Part shown: positions 1-8,044 of the stretch, piece after piece
How the letters are laid out: each line of letters begins with the position of its first letter
Numbering within the stretch: the first letter of the stretch is position 1
Source of the DNA: Methyloversatilis sp.
Lineage (GTDB): Bacteria > Pseudomonadota > Gammaproteobacteria > Burkholderiales > Rhodocyclaceae
Assembly (NCBI GenBank): GCA_017984755.1
Contig: JAGNYW010000021.1
Location: 1 to 48,229, forward strand
DNA length: 48,229 nucleotides
Direction of reading: 5' to 3'
Notes under the pieces: model-generated
Told to the model about the DNA's origin: nothing
The model's database searches: none
What the model saw: the letters and a program-made list of their open reading frames with translations, nothing else
Made by a program: the position numbers and the translations under genes

Positions 1-4
1 GGCG

Positions 5-1655
5 CTATCGCGCGTCCGGCAGCACATGGGTTTCGAACTGCTGCCGCAGCCTGAGCTTCAGCATCTTGCCGGTTGCCGTGTGGGGAATGTCGTCGACGAA
101 CACCACGTCGTCCGGCACCTGCCAGCGCGCGACCTTGCCGTCGTAGAAGGCGAGCATCGTGTCGCGGTCGAGTTCGGCGCCCGGTTTCCTCACCACCACC
201 AGCAGCGGCCGTTCGTCCCACTTCGGGTGCCGGCAGGCGATCACTGCGGCTTCGAGCACCGCCGGGTGCGCCATGGCGATGTTCTCCAGCTCGATCGAAC
301 TGATCCATTCACCGCCCGACTTGATCACGTCCTTGCTGCGGTCGGTGATCTGCATGAAGCCGTCGGCATCGATGGTGGCGACGTCGCCGGTGGCGAACCA
401 CATTTCGCCGTCGAGTTCGCGCAGCGCCGCGCCGGTTTCGCCGAAGTAACGCTCGATCACCCAGGCGCCGCGCACCAGCAGGTCTCCGCTGCTGTGGCCG
501 TCCCACGGCAGCTGCTGCCCGTCATCGCCGACGATGGCCAGATCGATGCCGCAGATCGCGCGGCCCTGCTTGTTCAGCAACGCATGTTTCGCATCATCCG
601 GCAGCTGCGCGTGCTGCGCCCGCAGACGCGACAGCGTGCCCAGCGGCGACAGTTCGGTCATGCCCCAGGCGTGGATCACCTCGACGCCGTAATCCTGCTC
701 CAGCGTCTGCCGCATGGCAGGCGGACACGCGGCACCGCCGATCACGGTGCGCTTCAGGCTGGACATCTTCAGCCCGGCACACTTCAGGTGATTGATGACG
801 CCCAGCCACACGGTCGGCACACCGGCGCTGAAGGTGACCTGTTCCTGCTCGAACAGCTCATGCAGCGACTTGCCGTCGAGGAAGGGGCCGGGAAACACCA
901 GTTTGGCGCCGACCATGGGTGCGCTGTACGGCAGCCCCCAGGCATTGACGTGGAACATGGGCACCACCGGCAGGATGACGTCGCCGGCGGAGCAGCCCAT
1001 CGCATCCGGCAGCGCCGCACCATACGCATGCAGCAGCGACGAGCGGTGGCTGTACAGCGCGCCCTTGGGGGTGCCCGGTCGTACCCGACGTGTAGCACAG
1101 GCTCGATGCGGTGTTCTCGTCGAAGGTCGGCCAGCGGTAGTCGCCGTCTTCGGCGTCGATCAGGTCCTCGTAGCACAGCAGGTCCGGCAGGCTGGTTTCA
1201 GCCGGCATGTGCGCACGGTCGGTCATCAGCACGAAGCGTTCGACCTGCAGCAGCGACGGCGCGATCTTCTCGACCAGCGGCAGGAAGGTGAGATCGAAGC
1301 ACAGCACGCGGTCGGCGGCGTCGTTGGCGATCCACGCGATCTGTTCCGGGAACAGGCGCGGATTGATGGTGTGGCACACCTGCTGCGAACCGGACACGCC
1401 ATAGTAGATTTCGAAGTGGCGATAGCCATTCCAGGCCAGCGTGCCGATGCGGTCGCCCGCCTCGCAGCCGAGCCGTGACAGCGCCTGCGCCAGCTTGCGG
1501 CTGCGCAGTTCGGCAGCGCGATACGTGTAGCGGTGAATGTCACCCTCGACCCGCCGCGACACGATTTCGGTGTCGCCGGAATGACGCGCCGCGTGCCTGA
1601 TCAGACAGGAAATGAGCAGCGGCACCTGCATCATCTGGCCCGACATCGGATTCAT
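5..1655 (-). pseudogene. AMP-forming acyl-CoA ligase (DmdB/medium-long-chain type), frameshifted
   Basis: Activates a carboxylic acid to an acyl-CoA through an acyl-adenylate; the closest family I recognise is the fatty-acid/3-methylthiopropionate CoA ligases. The N-terminal part reads from 1655 to the core motif YTSGTTGHP. The frame then shifts and the rest ([54 protein letters not shown] with its catalytic Lys) continues in another frame to the stop at 5-7. The break is in a run of five G (1067-1071): removing one base restores [12 protein letters not shown] and gives a full-length 549-residue protein. ATG 1655 is preferred over the upstream GTG because GAGGAAA (1662-1668 on the plus strand) lies 6 nt before it. 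It could be a real pseudogene, a phase-variable tract or a sequencing error; everything else looks intact. Confidence 0.85.
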
Positions 1656-1680
1656 GCGCGCTTTCCTCACTGGACAAGAA

Positions 1681-1732
1681 CGGCAGGCGCCCGCCCGCAG
1701 CGGGCCGCGGACGGGTTTCGGTCAGCCTGCCG
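1681..1732 (-). terminator. Nested inverted repeats between hydrolase and ligase genes
   Basis: An 8-bp perfect inverted repeat, CGGCAGGC (1681-1688) and GCCTGCCG (1725-1732), begins right after the hydrolase stop codon. It encloses a second GC hairpin (about 1693-1705). No clear T-run follows, so termination or partial read-through into the ligase gene is only a guess. Confidence 0.3.
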
Positions 1733-2785
1733 TCAGGCCGGCAGCGCGAGCAGTTCGCTCAGATGCTTGTCGACCTGCGTCGTATAGCCGGCATCGGTGC
1801 CGAACAGGCCGAGGTGGCCGTCGATCGTGTTGAGCACACGCAGTTCGCTGTTCGGAATGAGCTTCTGTTCTGCCTGGCAGTCAGCCGGCGGGAAGAACAT
1901 GTCGGTGGCGATCGGCATGACGAAGGTTTTCGCCTTGATGCGGCCCAGCGCCGCCTTCAGGTCACCGCCGGTGTGACGGCTCACGTCGCCGCGCTGCCAC
2001 TTCCAGGCCATGCACAGCAGGTCGTTGGGGTCCATCACGCCGAAGTAGCCGTTCATGAAGTTGGTGATGAAGTCATCGACCGACGAGAAACCGAGCGCCT
2101 GCGGACGACCCTGCTGGAAGAACTCGGTGCTCCAGCCCATGACCGCCCACATCTTGGCGTGACGGCGCAGGCCCTGATGCACGTCGAGCGGCGAGGAATA
2201 CCAGCCGTCCCTGAAGCCCGGATCGGACGTGATGGCTTCGATCAGCGTTTCGGCGAACAGGTAATCGTGCGGCGTGTTCTTCGCAGTGCCGGCGATGGGT
2301 GCTGCGCGGCGCACCATGTCCGGATAGCGCACGGCCCATTCGTAGGTCTGCTGCGCACCCATCGAACCGCCGACCACCAGGGCCAGCTTTTCGATGCCGA
2401 ACTTTTCGGTGATCAGCTTGTGCTGCGCACGCACGTCGTCGCCGATGCGCACGCGCGGGAAATTCGGACCACCGCCCGGGAAGGGCGTGTTGTGCGGGGA
2501 GGTCGACAGGCCATTGCCGATCTGGTTGATCGCGATGATGAAGTACTTCGCCGGGTCGAGCGCGCGGCCGGCGCCGATGTACACCTGCTCCATGATCTTG
2601 GTGGTGCCCGAATACCAGGTGGGCACCAGAATGGCGTTGTCCTTCGCTGCGTTGAGCGTGCCGAAGGTCACGTAGGCCAGCGTGCAGCCGCGGACGGTGC
2701 CGCCCTCTTCCAGCACGTGATCGCCGATGTCGTGGGTTTCGTAGGGGCCGTGCACCGCCTGGCTGTAGTAGTCGTTCGCGTTCAT
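1733..2785 (-). CDS. Alpha/beta-fold hydrolase, homoserine O-acetyltransferase (MetX)-like
   Basis: A 350-residue cytoplasmic alpha/beta hydrolase without a signal peptide. It has the MetX-like architecture: an N-terminal region with YVTFGTLNAAKDN, an oxyanion-type segment NQIGNGLSTSP, a nucleophile elbow GGSMGAQQTYEW (Ser near residue 140), an acid candidate in MPIATDMFFPP and a C-terminal histidine in IDGHLGLFG. True MetX proteins usually have GGSMGGMQ at the elbow, and no metW or methionine gene is nearby, so an acyltransferase or hydrolase of unknown substrate is a safer call than methionine synthesis. AGGAG lies just before ATG 2785. The acyl-CoA ligase follows on the same strand after 77 bp, so a shared role in acid or ester metabolism is possible. 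Confidence 0.85.
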   Translation of the reverse strand: MNANDYYSQAVHGPYETHDIGDHVLEEGGTVRGCTLAYVTFGTLNAAKDNAILVPTWYSGTTKIMEQVYIGAGRALDPAKYFIIAINQIGNGLSTSPHNTPFPGGGPNFPRVRIGDDVRAQHKLITEKFGIEKLALVVGGSMGAQQTYEWAVRYPDMVRRAAPIAGTAKNTPHDYLFAETLIEAITSDPGFRDGWYSSPLDVHQGLRRHAKMWAVMGWSTEFFQQGRPQALGFSSVDDFITNFMNGYFGVMDPNDLLCMAWKWQRGDVSRHTGGDLKAALGRIKAKTFVMPIATDMFFPPADCQAEQKLIPNSELRVLNTIDGHLGLFGTDAGYTTQVDKHLSELLALPA

Positions 2786-3033
2786 GTCGTCTCCTCTTAT
2801 TGTGGGCAGTCGCCCTGCTCGGCCCTCCCGGCGGGCCAGCGCAGACAGCGAGCGGAAGGATCATAACGGACTGCGGCAGGCGCGGCGAACCGGGCCCGTG
2901 TGCCGAAGAAAACCACGCAGATCAGTGCAGAACGAAGGGGGACGACGGATGGACGGGGGTTGAGCCATTGCGCTCGTGTTCGGGGAAGAACGGGGACACG
3001 CGAGCGTGCAGCCGGACTGCGCCATGCAGAAGT

Positions 3034-3058
3034 CCGGGCCGAGGGCGCCCCGGCCCGG
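3034..3058 (-). terminator. GC-rich hairpin downstream of the PEP-CTERM gene
   Basis: CCGGGCC (3034-3040) pairs with GGCCCGG (3052-3058) across an 11-nt loop, 11 bp past the stop of the minus-strand PEP-CTERM gene. There is no T-run, so it is a weak terminator candidate. I see nothing else recognisable in the 284-bp gap 2786-3069. Confidence 0.35.
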
Positions 3059-3069
3059 GCTGGGTCGTT

Positions 3070-3771
3070 TCAGGACGGCCGGCGACGCCCGGCGCGATAT
3101 CGCATCGCCAGCAGCAGCGTCGTGCCGGCCGCCAGCAGATGCCAGCGCTCCGGCTCCGGAACCGGAGTGACCGACACGTCGGTCAGCGTGAAGTTGTTTC
3201 CCTGGCTCGCACCGGGGGGAAGATAGGTGACGAAGCCGGTGGTCACCTGAAAGGCTGCCGGGTCGAACAGAACCGGCAGTGCGTCATCCTGCAGCACCGA
3301 AGGCGCCGTCGCCGCGCCCACAGAGAAGGTCAGCTGCAGGAACCGTGCGACACCCGGCTGTGCGACATCCTCGACAGCCACCCTGAAGTAGAGGCTGTCG
3401 CGATAGAGGCCCGACACGAAGTCGTCGTTCAGCACGACGATTTCACTGGTCGGCGATGGTGGCGAAGCAATCATCGCGAAGCTCTGGTCGCCGATTTCTG
3501 CGCTGAAGCGTGTGATCGCGTCCTGGTAAAGGCCGATCCAGTCGAGCGGCTGCGTGTCGGACGCAGCCGTGTCGTAGTCGAGCGAGCCCGAAATCGCCTC
3601 TCCGACGTCGATGCCGGGGATCGCGTACGGCACGCTCACACTGGTGACCGTGCCTGAGAAGGTCACCCGGGTACTGGCGGCGACTGCCGGGCCTCCGGTC
3701 AAGCAGGCTGTGCCGAGCAGGAGCGCTGCAACGAACGGGTGCATCGGACGACGGGTGTCGTGAATCTTCAT
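3070..3771 (-). CDS. PEP-CTERM sorting-domain protein
   Basis: A secreted protein of 233 residues predicted to be processed by an exosortase (EpsH/XrtA family). It has a Sec signal peptide (MKIHDTRRPMHPFVAALLLG followed by a small-residue region ending AVAAS). The body is beta-rich, with FSGTVTSVSVPY and GSLDYDT motifs common in this class. The C-terminal sorting signal starts VPEPERWHLL, continues through one hydrophobic helix and ends in the basic tail RYRAGRRR. ATG 3771 is chosen because AGGAG stands 7 nt upstream; the frame is also open from an ATG five codons earlier. No exosortase or EPS genes are in the window, so its partner must lie elsewhere. The body has no function I recognise. 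Confidence 0.85.
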   Translation of the reverse strand: MKIHDTRRPMHPFVAALLLGTACLTGGPAVAASTRVTFSGTVTSVSVPYAIPGIDVGEAISGSLDYDTAASDTQPLDWIGLYQDAITRFSAEIGDQSFAMIASPPSPTSEIVVLNDDFVSGLYRDSLYFRVAVEDVAQPGVARFLQLTFSVGAATAPSVLQDDALPVLFDPAAFQVTTGFVTYLPPGASQGNNFTLTDVSVTPVPEPERWHLLAAGTTLLLAMRYRAGRRRPS

Positions 3772-3868
3772 CTGCCATCTCCTCATTTATCGGGACGCCC
3801 TCACGTCGTCGATTACACTGCATCCTGCGATCCGGTCACGGATCAGGGCGAACATGCCTCGATTCAAG

Positions 3869-3883
3869 CATTTCGTCGAAATG
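3869..3883. promoter_or_regulatory. 15-bp palindrome between divergent PEP-CTERM and fpr genes
   Basis: CATTTCG-T-CGAAATG is a perfect 7-bp inverted repeat around one base, in the 212-bp region shared by the two divergent genes. It sits about 100 bp upstream of each start, where an operator would be expected. The binding protein is unknown. Confidence 0.35.
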
Positions 3884-3983
3884 GAACCTTGATTTTTCTT
3901 AAGGTCTGACACTTCATGCCGGCAACCGTGTGACCGTCGCCCGGCGATGCATGGTCCGGGGTGACCCGGTGAAGGGAAAAAAC

Positions 3984-4763
3984 ATGAGCACACCGTCAAC
4001 GGGATCTCCTGTCCCGCCCCGCGCGACCAGGCAGACCGTGACCTCGGTGCAGCGATGGACGCACAATCTCTGGTCGCTGCACATCGATCGCCCCGACGGA
4101 TTCGGGTTCGCGCCGGGCCATTACGCGAAGCTCGGCCTGCCGGTGGGCGACGACCGTGCGGTATGGCGTCCGTATTCCATCGTGTCGGCAGAAGCGGACG
4201 ATGAACTCGAATTCCTGATCGTGCTGATTCCGGGCGGCGCGTTCAGCGCTCATCTCGAATCGATCGAACCAGGTCGGCCGATCATGCTGGCATCTTCCGT
4301 TTTCGGCTTCTTCCTGGAGCCGCAGCTGTCGCCCGGCGACACGCTGTGGATGCTGGCCACCGGCACCGGGCTCGGGCCATACGTGTCACTGCTGCGCACA
4401 CCGGGCGCGCTTGACCGCTACCGGCGCATCATCGTCGCGCATAGCGTGCGCCTGACGGGCGAACTGGCCTGCCGCGACGAAATCGAGGCACTCGCCGCAG
4501 CGTCCGATGGACGCCTCGACTATCTGCCCATCGTCACGCGGGAAACCGGCGCCTCACCGCTGTGCCGGCGTATTCCGCAGCTCATCGCCGACGGCACGCT
4601 GCCGCTGCACGCGCGGGCGACGCTCGATCCGGCGACCAGTCGCGTCATGGTGTGCGGCAATCCGGATTTCACGACCGACATGCGCGCCCTGCTGAACGAG
4701 CGTGGTTTCGTGCCCTGCCGACGCGGCAGCGCAGGCAGCATGCTGTTCGAGAAATACTGGTGA
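3984..4763 (+). CDS. fpr: Ferredoxin/flavodoxin-NADP(+) reductase
   Basis: A cytoplasmic FAD enzyme of 259 residues that exchanges electrons between NADP(H) and ferredoxin or flavodoxin, often to supply iron-sulfur and oxidative-stress enzymes. Visible signatures are the FAD-binding WRPYSIVSA motif, the NADP-binding ATGTGLGPYVSLL segment, VMVCGNPDFT, and the C-terminal FEKYW, whose aromatic last residue is typical of bacterial Fpr. Start ATG 3984 has GAAGGGA (3971-3977) upstream; the frame is open further 5' but without a better ribosome site. The gene is alone on its strand, divergent from the PEP-CTERM gene and convergent with alkA. Confidence 0.93.
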   Translation: MSTPSTGSPVPPRATRQTVTSVQRWTHNLWSLHIDRPDGFGFAPGHYAKLGLPVGDDRAVWRPYSIVSAEADDELEFLIVLIPGGAFSAHLESIEPGRPIMLASSVFGFFLEPQLSPGDTLWMLATGTGLGPYVSLLRTPGALDRYRRIIVAHSVRLTGELACRDEIEALAAASDGRLDYLPIVTRETGASPLCRRIPQLIADGTLPLHARATLDPATSRVMVCGNPDFTTDMRALLNERGFVPCRRGSAGSMLFEKYW

Positions 4764-4778
4764 GCGGATGACCGCTCA
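4761..4778. terminator. Hairpin spanning the stop codons of convergent fpr and alkA
   Basis: TGAGCGG (4761-4767) and CCGCTCA (4772-4778) form a perfect 7-bp stem with a 4-nt loop. The outer three bases on each side are the stop codons of fpr and alkA, so one symmetric element may end both transcripts. There is no T-run on either side. Confidence 0.5.
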
Positions 4779-5402
4779 CTTCGGCACCCGCCACAGATAC
4801 CAGCTGGCCGCCGAACGGTAAGGACTGCACGGCGCGCCGAGCGCCGTCATCTGGCGTGCGGTCGGCAGCGCGTCGAGCGATTTGAGCCGGCGGTAACCGT
4901 CGCGCACGCCGAAATCGTCGCCTGGCAGCACGTCGGGGTGTTCGAGCGTGAAGATGCGCAGCATGTCCACAGTCCAGCGGCCGATGCCGCGAAGGCCGGT
5001 CAAGCGCGCCGCGAGTTCGGCGTCGTCCATCGCCAGTGCATCGTCGCGGGCGGGCACGATACCACCCTGCACGGCTTCGGCGATGCCCCGTATCGTGTCG
5101 ACCTTGCGCGCCGAGAAGCCACAGCCGCGCAGCGCCGCCGGATCGGTCGCCAGCAGCCTGCCGGGGGACGGAAAGTCACCGCCGTGCAGCGCGAGGAAGC
5201 GCCCGAAGATCGCTTCGGCCGCGCGGCCGTGCAGTTGCTGCCAAGCCACGGTGCGCACGAGCGCCTGCCACGGTTCGCTCTGCTGGCCGGGCGCGAGACC
5301 GCACGGGCCGACGGTGGCGATCAGCCTTGCCCAGTCGTCGTCGAGCGACGCCAGATGGCGTTCCGCCGCATGCCGGCGGTCGGCGTTTTCGGTAGGGTTC
5401 AT
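4776..5402 (-). CDS. alkA: DNA-3-methyladenine glycosylase II (AlkA-type, HhH-GPD)
   Basis: Excises alkylated bases (for example 3-methyladenine) from DNA, starting base-excision repair. The 208-residue protein has the HhH-GPD fold: WQALVRTVAWQQLHGRAAEAIF, FSARKVDTIRGIAE, the helix-hairpin-helix LTGLRGIGRWTVDML, and the catalytic-Asp segment PGDDFGVRDGYRRL. The AlkA amino-terminal domain is absent, as in the shorter bacterial family members. Start ATG 5402 is chosen because homology begins there (MNPTENADRRH) and the longer upstream frame is the reverse of ada. It is divergent from ada-alkB, which supports a role in the same alkylation response. Confidence 0.9.
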   Translation of the reverse strand: MNPTENADRRHAAERHLASLDDDWARLIATVGPCGLAPGQQSEPWQALVRTVAWQQLHGRAAEAIFGRFLALHGGDFPSPGRLLATDPAALRGCGFSARKVDTIRGIAEAVQGGIVPARDDALAMDDAELAARLTGLRGIGRWTVDMLRIFTLEHPDVLPGDDFGVRDGYRRLKSLDALPTARQMTALGAPCSPYRSAASWYLWRVPK

Positions 5403-5444
5403 GACGCCCCAGTATCTGGATTTGCCGGTCGCACGGCAAGCCGG

Positions 5445-5457
5445 AATTCGAAAGCAG
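5445..5457 (+). promoter_or_regulatory. Possible Ada box upstream of ada
   Basis: AAT-N6-GCAG at 5445-5457 resembles the Escherichia coli Ada box (AAT-N6-GCAA), and the intervening TCGAAA is partly similar. It lies in the 125-bp region shared by alkA and ada, about 70 bp before the ada start. One mismatch and no clear -35/-10 keep this tentative. Confidence 0.35.
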
Positions 5458-5527
5458 CCAGCGGAGTGCGTTGCGCAGGGCAGCCGATTACAGTGCGGTC
5501 TTCGACACGATGAACGGGAGCCGGGCG

Positions 5528-6598
5528 ATGGATGCAGCGATCTGCCACGCACTGCACGACACGGCAGCCGATCCGCGCTGGGCAGCCGTCGTAGCGCGTG
5601 ACGCAGCGGTCGATGGCCATTTCGTCTACGCCGTGAAGACGACCGGTGTGTTCTGCCGCCCGTCGTGCGCCGCGCGAACCCCGAAGCCGGAGAACGTGAG
5701 CTTCCACCTTTCGCCGGCCGACGCGCGGGCCGCAGGCTTTCGCCCCTGCCTGCGCTGCCGGCCGGAAGAGCCACCGCTGGCCGCGCGGCACGCCGCCACC
5801 GTCGCCGCGGCATGCCGGCTGATCGACGCCGGCGACCCGCCACCGACGCTGGAGGCGCTGGCCCGTCACGCCGGACTCAGCGTGTTTCACCTGCACCGCG
5901 TGTTCAAGGCGGTGACCGGGCTGACGCCGCAGGCCTGGGCGCGCGCGCGCCGCGCCGAGCGGCTGCGCGAGGGGCTGGCGCGCGGCGCATCGGTGACCGG
6001 CGCGCTGCTCGACGCCGGCTACGGCTCGCCCAGCCGCTTCTACGAACACGCCGACCACACACTGGGCATGACGCCCGGGCGCTATCGCGCCGGTGGCACC
6101 GACACCGATATCCGCTTCGCGCTCGGTCAGTGTTCACTCGGCGCCATCCTGGTCGCCGAAAGCCCGCGCGGCGTGTGCGCGATCGCGCTCGGCGACGACC
6201 CGGACGCGCTGCTGCGCGACCTGCAGGACCGCTTTCCATGCGCCCGGCTGATCGGCGCCGACGCCGCGTTCGAAGAGCGGGTGGCGCAGGTGGTCGGTTT
6301 CATCGAAGCGCCGCGCATCGGCCTCGGCCTGCCGCTGGATCTGCGCGGCACCGCTTTCCAGCAGCGCGTATGGCAGGCGCTGCGTGACATCCCGCCCGGG
6401 CACACGCTGAGCTACACCGAACTGGCGGCACGCATCGCCATGCCGAAAGCGGTGCGGGCGGTCGCCAGCGCCTGTGCTGCGAATACGCTGGCGGTGGCCA
6501 TCCCGTGTCACCGCGTGGTGCGCAGCGACGGCGCATTGTCCGGCTATCGCTGGGGCGTCGGGCGCAAGCGCGCGCTGCTGGCGCGCGAGGCGGAATGA
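5528..6598 (+). CDS. ada: Bifunctional methylphosphotriester/O6-methylguanine methyltransferase and transcriptional activator Ada
   Basis: A 356-residue suicide methyltransferase and activator. The N-terminal domain has the zinc/methyl-acceptor cysteines in TTGVFCRPSCAAR and FRPCLRCRP. An AraC-type helix-turn-helix follows (LEALARHAGLSVFHLHRVFK, then GYGSPSRFYE), and the C-terminal AGT domain has GTAFQQRVWQALRDIPPGHT and the active-site IPCHRVVRSDG. All key residues of both repair activities are present. ATG 5528 is preferred because GGGAG lies 7 nt upstream; ATG 5510 is an alternative. The stop overlaps alkB by 4 bp, giving a translationally coupled ada-alkB operon. Methylated Ada would be expected to activate it, and a possible Ada box lies upstream. 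Confidence 0.95.
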   Translation: MDAAICHALHDTAADPRWAAVVARDAAVDGHFVYAVKTTGVFCRPSCAARTPKPENVSFHLSPADARAAGFRPCLRCRPEEPPLAARHAATVAAACRLIDAGDPPPTLEALARHAGLSVFHLHRVFKAVTGLTPQAWARARRAERLREGLARGASVTGALLDAGYGSPSRFYEHADHTLGMTPGRYRAGGTDTDIRFALGQCSLGAILVAESPRGVCAIALGDDPDALLRDLQDRFPCARLIGADAAFEERVAQVVGFIEAPRIGLGLPLDLRGTAFQQRVWQALRDIPPGHTLSYTELAARIAMPKAVRAVASACAANTLAVAIPCHRVVRSDGALSGYRWGVGRKRALLAREAE

Positions 6599-7242
6599 GC
6601 AGCCTGTTCGACGCGCTGGAGCGCGCAGCCGGCGTGATGCCGCTGGCGCCCGGGGCGGCTCTGCTGCGCGGCTTCGCCACCGATCAGGCACCCGAACTTC
6701 TGGCGGCGATCGATGACATTGCGACACGCGCGCCACTGCGCCATCTGGTGACGCCCGGCGGCTATACGATGTCGGTCGCCACCACCAGCTGCGGCGAACT
6801 CGGCTGGACCTCCGACGAACAGGGCTACCGCTATGCCGCACGCGACCCGGCCAGCGGCGAGCCCTGGCCTGCCATGCCGGCGCCACTCAGGGCGCTGGCG
6901 CGCAACGCTGCGGCGCAGGCCGGTTTTCCGGGCTTCGAACCCGACGCCTGTCTGATCAACCGCTATGCCCCCGGCGCGCGCCTCACGCTGCATCAGGACA
7001 GGAACGAACGCGACTTCGGCGCGCCCATCGTGTCGGTGTCGCTGGGCATTTCCGCAGTGTTCCTGCTGGGCGGCATGAAACGTCACGACCCGACGTCGAA
7101 ACTGCAGTTGTCGCACGGCGACGTGGTGGTGTGGGGCGGGCCGGCACGGCTGCGCTTTCACGGCGTGCTGCCGCTCGTTCGCGGCAGTCACCCGCTGACC
7201 GGCGAGTGCCGCATCAACCTGACGTTCCGCAAGGCGGGCTGA
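6595..7242 (+). CDS. alkB: Alpha-ketoglutarate-dependent DNA dioxygenase AlkB
   Basis: Oxidatively removes 1-methyladenine and 3-methylcytosine lesions using Fe(II) and 2-oxoglutarate. The 215-residue protein shows the iron triad in TLHQDRNERD (His, Asp) and LRFHGVLP (His), and the 2-oxoglutarate arginine region CRINLTFRKAG at the end; NRYAPGARLTLHQD is characteristic of the family. Length equals E. coli AlkB. The start overlaps the ada stop as ATGA, and the next gene is convergent after 15 bp, so alkB is the last gene of the operon. Confidence 0.95.
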   Translation: MSSLFDALERAAGVMPLAPGAALLRGFATDQAPELLAAIDDIATRAPLRHLVTPGGYTMSVATTSCGELGWTSDEQGYRYAARDPASGEPWPAMPAPLRALARNAAAQAGFPGFEPDACLINRYAPGARLTLHQDRNERDFGAPIVSVSLGISAVFLLGGMKRHDPTSKLQLSHGDVVVWGGPARLRFHGVLPLVRGSHPLTGECRINLTFRKAG

Positions 7243-7257
7243 GCCGCGCGTATCAGA

Positions 7258-8043
7258 TCAGGCCAGCAGCGCCTGCATGATCTGCCGTTGCATGCTGCGC
7301 GGCGTCAGGCGCGCCGACCAGGCGGACAGCTTGTTCGCCAGGCCCGGTACCACGCTGACGCGCCCCCGGTACAGCGCGCGGATGCCGGCCTCGGCGACCG
7401 GGCGCGGCGCCATCATCATCACGTTCAGGGTGGCCGACACCTGGTGGCCGGAACCTTCGAAGAACGCCGTCTTCGTGACGCCGGGCGACAGCACGGTGAC
7501 CGTCACGCCGGCCGGCGCCAGTTCGTCGTGCAGCGCCTCGCCCAGCGCCAGCACATAGTGTTTGGTGCCGGCATACGCGGCGTAGAACGGCGCCGCCATG
7601 TAGCCGAGCAGACTGGCCACCAGCAGGATGCGGCCGCGACCGCGACCCACCATGTCGCGTGCGTACTGCTGCGTCAGCTCGGTCAGCGTGACCATGTTGA
7701 GTTGCAGCATCTGCGGCAGCCGCAACGGATCGGCACCGAGCAGCGGGCCGTGCAGACCGAAGCCGGCGTTGTTGATCAGCGTATCGATGTGCAGGCCACG
7801 CGCGTCGGTGCGTCGCTTCAGGTCGGCGGCGGCGCCGGGCTGGGACAGGTCGATGCCTTCCACGACCACGTCGATGCCATGCGCGCTGCGCAACGCCTCG
7901 GCCAGCCGCTCCATGTCGGCTACGCCGCGCGCGGCCAATACCAGGTTCATGCGCCGGGCGGCGAGGATGTGAGCGAACTCCACGCCCAGACCGCTCGATG
8001 CGCCGGTAATGAGTGCCCAGCCGCTGCTGTTCAGTGTCTGCAT
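7258..8043 (-). CDS. Short-chain dehydrogenase/reductase
   Basis: A classical SDR of 261 residues. It has the NAD(P)-binding TGASSGLG near residue 14, the NNAG motif (LINNAGFGLHG), Ser in LLVASLLGYM and the catalytic YAGTK. The substrate is unknown. Start ATG 8043 has a GGAGC ribosome site inside the end of the pump gene. Only 1 bp separates it from the RND stop, so it is the third gene of the adaptor-pump-SDR operon and shares TetR control. It might modify a compound the pump handles, but the sequence does not show which. Confidence 0.88.
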   Translation of the reverse strand: MQTLNSSGWALITGASSGLGVEFAHILAARRMNLVLAARGVADMERLAEALRSAHGIDVVVEGIDLSQPGAAADLKRRTDARGLHIDTLINNAGFGLHGPLLGADPLRLPQMLQLNMVTLTELTQQYARDMVGRGRGRILLVASLLGYMAAPFYAAYAGTKHYVLALGEALHDELAPAGVTVTVLSPGVTKTAFFEGSGHQVSATLNVMMMAPRPVAEAGIRALYRGRVSVVPGLANKLSAWSARLTPRSMQRQIMQALLA

Positions 8044-8044
8044 G

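Noticed and set aside
1733-2785. Annotation as true homoserine O-acetyltransferase (metX)
   Set aside because: The nucleophile elbow differs from the usual MetX form and no methionine genes are nearby, so only the fold-level call is kept.
2786-3069. Gap before the MetX-like gene considered for a SAM or other riboswitch
   Set aside because: I could not identify conserved riboswitch cores or a paired terminator near the start; the hydrolase may not be a methionine gene.
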